The notes under the pieces: model-generated
What the model was told of the DNA's origin: nothing
What the model saw: the letters and a program-made list of their open reading frames with translations, nothing else
The model's database searches: none
Program-made: the position numbers and the translations under genes
Assembly: GCA_947502305.1 (NCBI GenBank)
Contig: CANMZA010000002.1
Location: 835,041-899,040 of the forward strand
Reading direction: 5' to 3'
From: an uncultured Erythrobacter sp.
GTDB taxonomy: Bacteria; Pseudomonadota; Alphaproteobacteria; Sphingomonadales; Sphingomonadaceae
DNA length: 64,000 nt
Shown here: piece after piece, positions 47,547-55,439 of the stretch
Layout of the letters: every line of letters starts with the position of its first letter
Position numbering within the stretch: the first letter of the stretch is position 1

Positions 47547-48545
47547 ATGGGTAGCGTCACTATAGATGGAGTCTTGGTTAGCGAGACCTCGAACAATGGC
47601 TGCTCTAACAAGGCCAAAACCATGGTCATTTCGACCAAATCACCGCCTCAAGCCTCAAGCCCGTTCATTGATAGGCTTAGCGTAGTCGTCAATGTTCAAG
47701 ACAAAGGGCTGCAAAGTGATTTGCAAGAGACACATTGGTGGGCTGCTGAGGACCATGACGACTATGTTCCTGCGAAGAAAAGCAAGGGTTTCACAAAAGC
47801 ACGTCGATTGAAATTGGAATCCGTCGTCAACTCCAAACATTGGCCTCACTATCAGTTCGTTAGCAACGAAGACGGAGTAACTAAGCTTCGAATTGACTTC
47901 GTGCCCGTAGATCTCGGATCCGAGGGCTTGCTTGAACTGAATGCTTGGCTTTCGACGCTGGTACCCGGTGGCTGGAGCTTCTTCATCAAGCATGGGAAAG
48001 TAACTAGAATTGACATCGCGACAGACGTGTATGGGCTAACGATGGCTGACTTTCTTATCATCCCATCACAATGTCTGACCGTTAAGCACTTCGAGAGTGA
48101 TGGCATTTTGCAAACGGTCGAACTTGGCAAACCCAAATCCAATCAAACTTCTATCTACGACCGATACAAAAAACGACTAGCGAAGGGTCAAGGAAACAAG
48201 GTTGGTCCCTGCGTAAGAATCGAGCGCAAGCTGCGAATGCCGAATCTTCAGTTATCAGAACTCCAAAAGCTCAAGAATCCCTTCGGCAAGCTCTGCCTTG
48301 TCTCACCCCAATTAACGCAGCCACCTGCTGAGACTAGTGCGGGCAAATGGATGGGGTTTCGCTGCACGGTCGCGCAGATTGGATTAGAGAATGCTCTTGG
48401 TACCCTTCCGACAAAACGCAGAACAGCCTATCGCAAGCACTTTAAAACACTTGGAACAGGTTGGTGGAATCCTGAGCAAATCTGGTCTCAGTGGCCAAAG
48501 GCCCTTGACTTGTCTTTGGTCTCAAATTCCAAAGCTTTCCTCTAA
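47547..48545 (+). CDS. Replication initiation factor-like protein (Rep_trans type)
   Basis: 332 residues. GKVTRIDIATDVYGLTMADF, followed by TSIYDRYKKRL and PCVRIERKLRM, resembles the Rep_trans/rolling-circle initiators, where RIDIA-D and a YDK...RiE stretch mark the catalytic half. A nicking Tyr cannot be fixed by eye. ATG 47547 lies 4 nt after the AlpA-like stop; a second Met at 47622 after AAGGCCAAAACC is an alternative. Downstream non-coding DNA with periodic repeats and a hairpin suits an origin, so the island may replicate when excised. The base composition is more AT-rich than the chromosome around it. Confidence 0.6.
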   Translation: MGSVTIDGVLVSETSNNGCSNKAKTMVISTKSPPQASSPFIDRLSVVVNVQDKGLQSDLQETHWWAAEDHDDYVPAKKSKGFTKARRLKLESVVNSKHWPHYQFVSNEDGVTKLRIDFVPVDLGSEGLLELNAWLSTLVPGGWSFFIKHGKVTRIDIATDVYGLTMADFLIIPSQCLTVKHFESDGILQTVELGKPKSNQTSIYDRYKKRLAKGQGNKVGPCVRIERKLRMPNLQLSELQKLKNPFGKLCLVSPQLTQPPAETSAGKWMGFRCTVAQIGLENALGTLPTKRRTAYRKHFKTLGTGWWNPEQIWSQWPKALDLSLVSNSKAFL

Positions 48546-48984
48546 TCCCGCTGTAGAAATCCATGTTTGGATCTAGGATCGCCTACAGAATTGCTTCAAT
48601 CCTTGTAGAAAATCGAACTTTTTTGAGCGTTCAGCTACAAACTGCACCTACTTCTTGTAGAAAGGCCCTGTTTTGGCTGTCGCAGACCACACAAAATCTT
48701 GTAGCCAGGGGGCTCCCGGCTACAGTATGATAGGATCAGAAAAGGCACCCCAGAATGTTGCACGCTTTCGATTGAAAGTGCTTTGATTTTTAAGGCGTTT
48801 CCTTGTTCATCGAGACAATTGCACAAGAATAAGAAACAAGCAGATCGATTTTGAGTTATTGAGTGCGAGAGTTTCCTGCTTGAGGCCCAATCAAGTGTGC
48901 TCATAACCCCTCTTCACTAGTCCGAAGGTTACCCTAAAGTTCGATCTGGGCATCTCGCAATTAGCCTCCCCAATGGAGGTGAGA
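48546..48984. other. Non-coding region after the Rep gene, candidate origin
   Basis: 439 bp without a believable gene. TGTAG occurs at 48552, 48604, 48656 and 48700, and CTACA at 48583, 48635 and 48720: two full units of 52 bp (TGTAG, CTACA 31 bp later) followed by two partial ones. The last pair folds into the hairpin listed separately. The remainder (48725-48984) is AT-rich without clear structure apart from a GGAGGTGAGA ribosome site at its end. Confidence 0.55.
48700..48724 (+). other. Stable hairpin in the candidate origin
   Basis: TGTAGCC (48700-48706) pairs with GGCTACA (48718-48724), and the inner GGG/CCC extends the stem with one unpaired A. There is no T-run. It could be the extruded nick-site hairpin of a rolling-circle origin, or a transcription stop after the Rep gene. 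Confidence 0.5.
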
Positions 48985-50028
48985 ATGAGGAAGTACAACT
49001 GCCCACGAGATCTGCTTAGCGACGCCTACACATCGAGCTCGCTGCTTCAAAAAGCCATTCGCAGGGGCGATGCAGATTTGGCCCTACTGGCCGCCGAGAA
49101 GCTGCTACCCAAACGAGGCAAAGGAATATGGAGGCGTCTGCTTGCCATCGCCTTTGAGGATGTGGGTGTAGCCAATGTCGCCCTGCTGGCTCGCGTTCTC
49201 AATTTAGCTGAAGCACAGTTGATCGACCGCGGGCTTCCAGTCAGTCGAGGCTTGACCAATGCAGTCGAGGCTCTTGCACAAAGCCCAAAGTCTCGATCAG
49301 CCGATCATCTGATTTGCAGTGCTCGCCATAGCTATCAGACAAAGAGCATAACATCTCGAGCAATGCTATCCGACTTGCCAGCCGTCCTCGGCGTTGCGGG
49401 TGATCCAAGCCAGCCATTGATCGAGAGGATGGCAGCAATTGAGGACGCTTGCGGTCGAAACGAGCGTGGCGCATGCGCAGCCCGGCTCGAAAGGCTGTCG
49501 GCGCTGAAATGTGTGCTCCCGACTGAAGTTCACGATGCAATTGACCTGAGCTCGCGCGGTTTCAATCTGCTAAAGGATGGGATCGCGCTACCCTTACCTC
49601 TGTTGGTCTCGGCTAGCTTGGAAGTTGACCACGAGCGGAACATTTCGTGGCCCGAAATGCCAAGCGTGGACTACGTCAATGGAATACCCGCATGGGTGTG
49701 GGACAAACATACGTCTATTGGAAAACGTGCTTTCAAAAGGCTTGTAAGCGAGAGCAAACCAGTTGCGCGCTGCCTGCACCACTACGTCAGCCCCGAGCAC
49801 CATCTGGGTTCAGTTTGTATGGCAGGATTCTACCTAGACGCAGCGCCCGTTAGCTTTCGCTTTGACTGGCCGGGCTCAGAGGCGCTCGAGGACGCAGGGC
49901 TAAAGGCTGACATGGGTAAGGTTGGCTGCCCTCCGTGCGGGATAGAGCCGCTCAAGGAAGTGGTTGCTGAGAATATCGATCATCTGAATGCGATCAGAGT
50001 GGCGCTCGCTGGAGGTAGGCCAGCATGA
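48985..50028 (+). CDS. RarA C-terminal-like protein without ATPase domain
   Basis: 347 residues from ATG 48985, just after GGAGGTGAGA. The N-terminal third (LLQKAIRRGDADLALLAAEK, then IWRRLLAIAFEDVGVAN, and later ALAQSPKSR) resembles the clamp-loader-like tail of RarA/MgsA, in which RR...AxEDxG and APKS are conserved; the AAA ATPase half is missing. A later block, NGIPAWVWDKHTSIGKRAFK, is also found in that neighbourhood of the fold in my recollection. A final Cys pair (GCPPCG) may bind metal. The last 4 nt overlap the start of the second recombinase, pointing to a joint role. Function unknown. Confidence 0.6.
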   Translation: MRKYNCPRDLLSDAYTSSSLLQKAIRRGDADLALLAAEKLLPKRGKGIWRRLLAIAFEDVGVANVALLARVLNLAEAQLIDRGLPVSRGLTNAVEALAQSPKSRSADHLICSARHSYQTKSITSRAMLSDLPAVLGVAGDPSQPLIERMAAIEDACGRNERGACAARLERLSALKCVLPTEVHDAIDLSSRGFNLLKDGIALPLPLLVSASLEVDHERNISWPEMPSVDYVNGIPAWVWDKHTSIGKRAFKRLVSESKPVARCLHHYVSPEHHLGSVCMAGFYLDAAPVSFRFDWPGSEALEDAGLKADMGKVGCPPCGIEPLKEVVAENIDHLNAIRVALAGGRPA

Positions 50029-51080
50029 GCGACCTAACTAACGATAAACCCCACTTATCGAAGGCCAAAACTGAGCATTGTGATACGCCCAGAGACGCTC
50101 GTGCAATTAATTGCACGGGCATTTCGGCAGTGGCTCAAAGCTTAGAATCAGGCGGTGCAATTAATTGCACCGCACGTTCGCACATAGTCATTCCCGAAAC
50201 GACCGAAGACTTCGTTCGTGAAAGCCTTTCGAAGAACACGCGCCGTGCATACGCATCAGATTTAGCACGGTTTGAAGCATGGGGCGGCACCTTGCCTGCA
50301 TCAAGCGAGCGTGTTGCTAACTACCTCTCTGAGCACGCGGCCTCCCATGCGCCATCAACATTAAATCGCTGGCTCGCATCACTTTCAAAAGCCCACAGGA
50401 CGATCCAAGCTCCAGATTCGACCAAAGAGGAGCTGGTTAAGTCAGTGCTGCTGGGCATCAGGCGACGATATGGTAGACCCAGAGGACGGGCCACTCCTTT
50501 GACGCGAGAACTCCTCTTTGAGGTTCTGGAGGCCATTCCTGACGACAGTAGAGGCATTCGCGATAGAGCGCTGCTCCTTGTTGGCTTCGCGGGCGGATTC
50601 AGGCGATCTGAGCTAGTTGGTTTGGAAGGTCGGGACATCGCGAACGAGGAAGAGGGAGTGCTGCTAACAATCCGCAGATCAAAAACTGACCAGACTGGGC
50701 AAGGAAGGCAAGTCGGCATCCCTTTCGCGAGGGGCCGGCATTGTCCCGTGAAAGCGCTCCGAGCTTGGCTTGATGAAGCAGCAATTAGGGAAGGGTCAGT
50801 ATACCGTTCCGTCAATCGGCATGGGTTGGTTTCAAGACGGCGCTTATCCGGCCAAGCGGTATCCATTATCATTAAGGAACGTCTCATCGTCGCAGGAATG
50901 GATGCTTCCGGTTTTTCTGGCCACAGTTTGCGCTCGGGTTTCGTAACGAGCGCCGCTAAGGCAGGCGTGTCTTCTTGGAAGATACGGCAGCAAACTGGTC
51001 ATGCTTCCGACACCATGCTTGCACGCTACATCCGAGATTCTGAGATCTTTGTAGACAATGCAGCCGGAGCGCTTCTTTGA
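50025..51080 (+). CDS. Second tyrosine recombinase (XerC/D-like)
   Basis: 351 residues, overlapping the upstream gene by ATGA. A disordered 55-residue lead carries two AINCT stretches encoded by the island palindrome. The core-binding domain (about 60-150: SKNTRRAYASDLARFEAWGG) precedes the catalytic domain with Arg in FRRSELVGLEG, Lys in RRSKTDQTG, HSLRSGF (HxxR), TGHASD and Tyr in LARYIRDSE. The full catalytic set is present. Different family from the P4-type integrase, so probably a second function: resolution, inversion, or movement of a nested element. Confidence 0.9.
   Translation: MSDLTNDKPHLSKAKTEHCDTPRDARAINCTGISAVAQSLESGGAINCTARSHIVIPETTEDFVRESLSKNTRRAYASDLARFEAWGGTLPASSERVANYLSEHAASHAPSTLNRWLASLSKAHRTIQAPDSTKEELVKSVLLGIRRRYGRPRGRATPLTRELLFEVLEAIPDDSRGIRDRALLLVGFAGGFRRSELVGLEGRDIANEEEGVLLTIRRSKTDQTGQGRQVGIPFARGRHCPVKALRAWLDEAAIREGSVYRSVNRHGLVSRRRLSGQAVSIIIKERLIVAGMDASGFSGHSLRSGFVTSAAKAGVSSWKIRQQTGHASDTMLARYIRDSEIFVDNAAGALL
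50100..50117. promoter_or_regulatory. Palindrome copy 2: CGTGCAATTAATTGCACG
   Basis: Identical to the 18-bp palindrome at 47191 and located inside the 5' coding part of the second recombinase, 75 nt after its start. It encodes AINCT. Confidence 0.6.
50152..50173. promoter_or_regulatory. Palindrome copy 3, extended to 22 bp
   Basis: The same 16-bp core (50155-50170) with three extra paired bases on each side (GCG...CGC). Its centre is 54 bp from copy 2, about five helical turns, so both sites face the same side of the DNA. Confidence 0.6.
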
Positions 51081-51165
51081 CTGCTTTGCGCTGCAGTTTC
51101 AGTCATAAGGGCACCCCTTCGGTTCACCCCAGAGCGGACGCTAGACACAGCTGAGGCAATCGTTC

Positions 51166-52590
51166 TCACCAGTTTGGAGTCAGCACAGGCGTCCGTGCGC
51201 AAACGGTGAGCATCTTTGAGCCTCTAGTCATGGCAACATAGAGGTGTCGAGCGTTAAGGTCTGAGGCGTTCAGGATTACAGCCACTTCTGCCTCCAAGCC
51301 TTTCAGCAATAGGGTACTCCCCACAGCCCGCTTAGGGAGCGGGCGACCAATCAGCCGGTTTTGCTCCCTCATCTTGACCGCTGCGTCCAGCAGATTGCCA
51401 CCATCACTTTCGCACGCTTGGAGCGCCATCAAGCAAGCCCGAAGTACTGCAGGACGGTGCACCGATACACCGGATTGCTTATTGATCTCGACAAGCACGG
51501 TTGCGGCAGCACCGAAGGATGGCGCAGCGAGGAAAGCCAAGGCAGCGTTTTCTGCATCCGTTGCGGGGTTGTGTGCCGTTCCGTTTTGCAGCGACGAAAC
51601 ACGTTGCATCATCGCCGTAGCGCCTGAGTTTCGCATCACGCTTTTTGCGAAGTCCAGAAGGGCTTGCAGGGCATTCGCCGAACTTGGATCGAAACTACGG
51701 GCGAAATTCACCAGATCGTTCAAATGAACTGCCTCAACCGTAACCGCCCCCGGCGTTTGGTTTGCTATCCTCTGCTGGCTCGGCGGGCTCATGCTATCGC
51801 CAAGCACAAGGACTGAGCCGATATTTCCGGGTGGATTTACTCGGGCAGCCTGGAGGCAGCGATTGTGATCGTCAGTTCCATCAAGATGCACCCAGTCTAC
51901 GCCCGCAGGAGCCTGCTGAAGGTCTACCGGCTGTCCCAGCAAAAGCTGCGCGCGGACGCTGAGCAGCCATTGCCCGAGGGGTTGCGCTTGCGCATTAATC
52001 CAACGCCAAGGAGTATCGAGCTCGCCGGCCAAAGTGAAGTAGGCGAGCACATCGTTGTTCCAATCCGCCAACCCATCCGAACCAAATCCAAAAATTGCCT
52101 GAAGGGGATCGCCGAGCACAGCAGTTGGCAAAGCTTGGGCGGCCCACGTTGCGAGCACATGTTGCCGCATTGAGCAGTCCTGATACTCATCCACAAAGAG
52201 GCGCGAGTAGCTCGATTTCAGGATGTCGGCGATATGGCCCGACGCCAGCAACGTGGCGGCGGCATTGCGAATGTTCGGGTAGTCAGTACCCGGATGATTG
52301 AGATCGAGAATGCTTGGATCGTGGCCACTTTTCGCAGGAAACATTGAAATGAGGCGCATCGCCCAGCCATCTATTGTCGATAGCCGATATGCCCCACTCG
52401 GCACGCCTTCACGGTCAAGCCGGTTGCGTAGAGCGACAACGCCTGCATTCGTGTGGGTCAGAACGAGGATGGGCTTGGAATCTGCGTGGCGCTTGAGAGC
52501 ATCAGCGATCAGGTGCGTTTTCCCGCAACCTGCCGGTGCTGTTACCGTCCCTCGATTGATGGTGAGGAGGTCTACACTATTCCCCGGCAT
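51166..52590 (-). CDS. gajB: UvrD-like helicase, GajB-type partner of OLD nuclease
   Basis: 474 residues, close to known Gabija GajB length. Superfamily 1 motifs: Walker A APAGCGKT (18-25), motif Ia VLTHTNAGVVAL, motif II FVDEYQD (132-138), motif III LGDPLQAIFGF (159-169), motif V-like LLKGLEAEVAVIL, and motif VI YVAMTRGSK (451-459). The start overlaps the OLD gene stop by 14 nt, so the two are coupled. In Gabija, GajB is activated by free DNA ends and joins GajA in blocking phage. Identification rests on the tandem OLD-UvrD layout. Confidence 0.88.
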   Translation of the reverse strand: MPGNSVDLLTINRGTVTAPAGCGKTHLIADALKRHADSKPILVLTHTNAGVVALRNRLDREGVPSGAYRLSTIDGWAMRLISMFPAKSGHDPSILDLNHPGTDYPNIRNAAATLLASGHIADILKSSYSRLFVDEYQDCSMRQHVLATWAAQALPTAVLGDPLQAIFGFGSDGLADWNNDVLAYFTLAGELDTPWRWINAQAQPLGQWLLSVRAQLLLGQPVDLQQAPAGVDWVHLDGTDDHNRCLQAARVNPPGNIGSVLVLGDSMSPPSQQRIANQTPGAVTVEAVHLNDLVNFARSFDPSSANALQALLDFAKSVMRNSGATAMMQRVSSLQNGTAHNPATDAENAALAFLAAPSFGAAATVLVEINKQSGVSVHRPAVLRACLMALQACESDGGNLLDAAVKMREQNRLIGRPLPKRAVGSTLLLKGLEAEVAVILNASDLNARHLYVAMTRGSKMLTVCARTPVLTPNW

Positions 52591-54304
52591 CGCCCGACCA
52601 ATCGAAGATGTCAGCTATGCGTACCTGAAACTCGGTCGTTGCGGCCTCTAGGTCTGGCCCGACAATATCTCGGGCAACGTCCTCCATCCATGTAACTGTC
52701 TTGAACCAACCGGCTCTCTTGGTGCGGGCTGCTTTTCCGAGGATTTCGCGGCTCTCCGTCGACAAACCGCTAATGATCGGCTCGGCCTGAACATCGATAA
52801 GTGATTTGGCTCCGTTGGTTGCGGACTTGATGTGAGCATCAATCAGTTCGTCCCCATGCAGCTCGACCGCCCGAGCAAGGAGCTTCATTGCGCCATCTTC
52901 TGAGAGGCTGGCGAAGAGTTCATCTTCGAGTGCACGGCCGCTGCCCCATGCAACAACCTTTCCTCCTGCACTAATAAACGCCGCTTCTTTTGGTGGGTCG
53001 GGTTGCAGGTCATCGTCCCGCAGAATGGCTGTGCGATAACCCAGCGCCACAAACGCATCGTTCCTGTCGTAGATTCTGCTCGCCCCACCGCCATCGACGA
53101 GGGCGGTCCCCTGTGCTGAGATTGAAGGCAGCTCTTGGCCTACACGGAATTGGTCAAGCCCTCGGATGAGGCCAACTTCGCTTGCGCCTTCACAAACGAT
53201 GATTGATGGTGCGAGGAATGCCTCTGGGAAAGTTCGGATAGCGCCTTGGATGCCATCCTCGTCCCCGACTTCAATAACGTCATGCTGCGCTGCCTGACGC
53301 CGAGTCACATAGAGCTGCTTCCCTGACAGTTCTCGAAGGGCGACTGGCGAGTGCGTGGTCATGAAAACCTGAAGCGGGGCCGGATTTTCTTTAGCTCCGA
53401 GCGACCCGATCAATCGGATAATTCGGTGTGGCTCCAAACCATGCTCAAGCTCGTCGATAAGAATCATGGCGGCTTCCTGAGCTGCCTTCTTTTGCAAGCC
53501 TGCAATCAGCAGTCGAGTCGATCCGATCCCGAGCCCTTTAAGCGGGATACCGTCTTCATCGTGAAGCGAGATTGTGCCGCCGCTGAAAGATACGGAATGG
53601 GCGTCGAGCATGGCCTTGATGTCGTCGCCGATTGGAATGCCGAGCTCTTTGGCGGTTGTTGCTACAATAGTGAGAGTATCTCCGAGCTTTTCTTGGGCAT
53701 CATCGCCAAATGCGATCCTTGCGTCCCTCGCTGCTTTCACAAGTGCGGCTGAGGCGTCCGCTTCTTCGTCGGTCAGTTTGTTAAGAACGGAGCCTTTGCG
53801 CCAACTGAGGTGAAAATCGGCCATATTGCCAATCCGAGTCGGCGCGAGGCGAACTCGGTCTCCCCAATTCAGGTTTCGTGTCAGGCCTTGCGCTTCTGCT
53901 CTAGCTGAGACCAGAGTCCAGCTTGGTTCCAGATCACTCTCTATTGCCAGCTGAATTGTCAGGACAGTCTCACCGTCCTTGTCCGGTTCGTCTTCCACTT
54001 CACCAGAGGCAGAATCGAAGGTCCGCACATAGAGGCCATATGTGTCGATATTCTTCAGAGCATCGTCGAGCTCGCCAACGGTAATCTTGATATTGATCGG
54101 GTGTCCAACATCCAACCGGTGAAAGTCAGCATCAGTAATTTGGAGATTTCTCCGAGCGCCGAGGCACAGGTCGATAGCATCCAGAATTGAGGATTTGCCG
54201 CTGTCTCCGGCACCAATCAGACAGTTGACGCCCTGTGAGGGCAGCCACCTTAGCGCCTTTATGCCTCTGAAGTTTTCGATTTCGATTTTTCGAATACGCG
54301 CCAT
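52577..54304 (-). CDS. gajA: OLD family ATP-dependent nuclease, GajA-type
   Basis: 575 residues, near the usual GajA length. ABC-type ATPase: Walker A GAGDSGKSS (31-39), signature-like LGIGSTRLL (258-266), Walker B ILIDELEHG (281-289) and H-loop TTHSP (316-320). The C-terminal TOPRIM nuclease has IVCEGASEV (Glu372), DGGG (Asp404) and ILRDDD (430-432), the acidic residues that bind metal. Class 2 OLD proteins are defined by a neighbouring UvrD helicase, as here. Known GajA nicks DNA in a sequence-selective way when nucleotides fall. It starts the two-gene defence operon. Confidence 0.9.
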   Translation of the reverse strand: MARIRKIEIENFRGIKALRWLPSQGVNCLIGAGDSGKSSILDAIDLCLGARRNLQITDADFHRLDVGHPINIKITVGELDDALKNIDTYGLYVRTFDSASGEVEDEPDKDGETVLTIQLAIESDLEPSWTLVSARAEAQGLTRNLNWGDRVRLAPTRIGNMADFHLSWRKGSVLNKLTDEEADASAALVKAARDARIAFGDDAQEKLGDTLTIVATTAKELGIPIGDDIKAMLDAHSVSFSGGTISLHDEDGIPLKGLGIGSTRLLIAGLQKKAAQEAAMILIDELEHGLEPHRIIRLIGSLGAKENPAPLQVFMTTHSPVALRELSGKQLYVTRRQAAQHDVIEVGDEDGIQGAIRTFPEAFLAPSIIVCEGASEVGLIRGLDQFRVGQELPSISAQGTALVDGGGASRIYDRNDAFVALGYRTAILRDDDLQPDPPKEAAFISAGGKVVAWGSGRALEDELFASLSEDGAMKLLARAVELHGDELIDAHIKSATNGAKSLIDVQAEPIISGLSTESREILGKAARTKRAGWFKTVTWMEDVARDIVGPDLEAATTEFQVRIADIFDWSGDAGE

Positions 54305-54613
54305 ACTGCCTCCTAGATTTGCCCGGCAGCCCCGCTACATCGCCAGCGCGTCCATTTCTTCTATAGATCATTTGGCGATTACAAACGAAATTGTACAAGC
54401 TTAGTTCGATCGTCGCACGACCTTGCTGCCATTAACTTCATTGCCCGCCACAGAATATTCCACAATGCCAAAAGTCTGTTTTCAGCAATCTCGTGGCCGA
54501 AACCGAACGGACCGCAAATGGCTCGTGAGCGGAACAGCCGTTTTTCGATCTGAGACTGTAAAGAGCAGACTGGCCGCTGACGGCCCAGCTTTAGCCAGTT
54601 GCACTATCACGAC
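54305..54613. other. Non-coding gap upstream of gajA
   Basis: 309 bp between the gajA start and the stop of the acetyltransferase gene, both on the minus strand. AT-rich near 54360-54410, where the gajA promoter should be; a TATAGA read on the minus strand near 54359-54364 is a possible -10, without a convincing -35. No gene is seen; a 64-codon plus-strand frame here has no coding character. Confidence 0.35.
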
Positions 54614-55105
54614 TTAGAATTCTCGAACCAGGACCTGTATCGCGTCATTAGGCTTTCGCCCTGCGTAAGCCGTTCCGACCACAGAAAAGCCAGCGCGCTT
54701 CAACACTCGTTGCATTCCCGCATTGTCGGAGCGCACAGTCGCAAAGATGCTTCTCTCATTTGACCGTTCAATGGCGGCGGCCACAAGTTGATGAGATACC
54801 CCTTTACCCCTCGCCTCTTCCTTCACGAAAACGTAACCAAGTTCGAAAGGGTAGGTTTCGGCATCTAAGTCAAAATCCGATTTCTCACTCACGCTCTTTC
54901 TGTATGTCGCTTTAGGTCGCTTCAACGTTGCGACAGCAAGCAACCGTGACTCTTCGCGCGCGAAAACAAGCGCCTTTGCATTATTTACGTTCTGCTGCAG
55001 CACGATAGTATCTACCTCGTCTCCCAGCTCAATGAGCTCCATTAACTGGTGAACCTCGCGATCCGAGAATTCTTTGGGTTCGCCCGCAAAACAATTAACA
55101 GCCAT
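54614..55105 (-). CDS. GNAT family N-acetyltransferase
   Basis: 163 residues. The acetyl-CoA site is YVFVKEEARGKGVSHQLVAA (motif A with R-x-K-G-V), followed by FATVRSDNAGMQRVLKRAGF (motif B). Substrate unknown. It lies inside the island between the OLD/helicase pair and the restriction-modification genes; it may be a passenger, or the antitoxin-less remnant of a GNAT toxin pair, for which there is no support beyond position. Confidence 0.85.
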   Translation of the reverse strand: MAVNCFAGEPKEFSDREVHQLMELIELGDEVDTIVLQQNVNNAKALVFAREESRLLAVATLKRPKATYRKSVSEKSDFDLDAETYPFELGYVFVKEEARGKGVSHQLVAAAIERSNERSIFATVRSDNAGMQRVLKRAGFSVVGTAYAGRKPNDAIQVLVREF

Positions 55106-55439
55106 CTTATTCTACCCCTGAGCAATCCTAGTCACACGTCACCAACCAGCTCCTAGCTTGTGGTTGCTTACAGCAATCGCTGAGCGCTGCCACTGAAACG
55201 GCATTGTAAACATCTGAACCGGGTCACAGTTCGTGAGCCTGCTTTGCGCTGCCCTATGACCGAATTAGACGTTCCGGGTTCGGCCCAGAAATTGCCTTAA
55301 ACAAACGATAGTCCCCCATAATCGCTAGTCTCGTTGTATTGTATGGTTCGTGCAAATCCCGTTTTCAGATCTTGCATTGATGAATAGACAAGGTATGGTC
55401 GTACCAACTTTGTTCTGAACTCTGCGAGGCGAATTCCAA
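55106..55439 (+). other. Regulatory gap upstream of the methyltransferase
   Basis: 334 bp between divergent genes. A candidate promoter is TTGCAT (55372-55377), a 16-nt spacer and TATGGT (55394-55399). GGTA (55392-55395) and TACC (55402-55405) form a small dyad across the -10, which could allow autoregulation. No gene for a restriction controller (C) protein is seen. Confidence 0.4.

Noticed and set aside
48546..48984. CRISPR array reading of the periodic repeats
   Set aside because: Repeats are only 5-7 bp at 52-bp steps with alternating inverted copies, and there are no cas genes; an origin-like array fits better.
54423..54617. 64-codon plus-strand frame upstream of gajA
   Set aside because: Random-like composition and no ribosome site.
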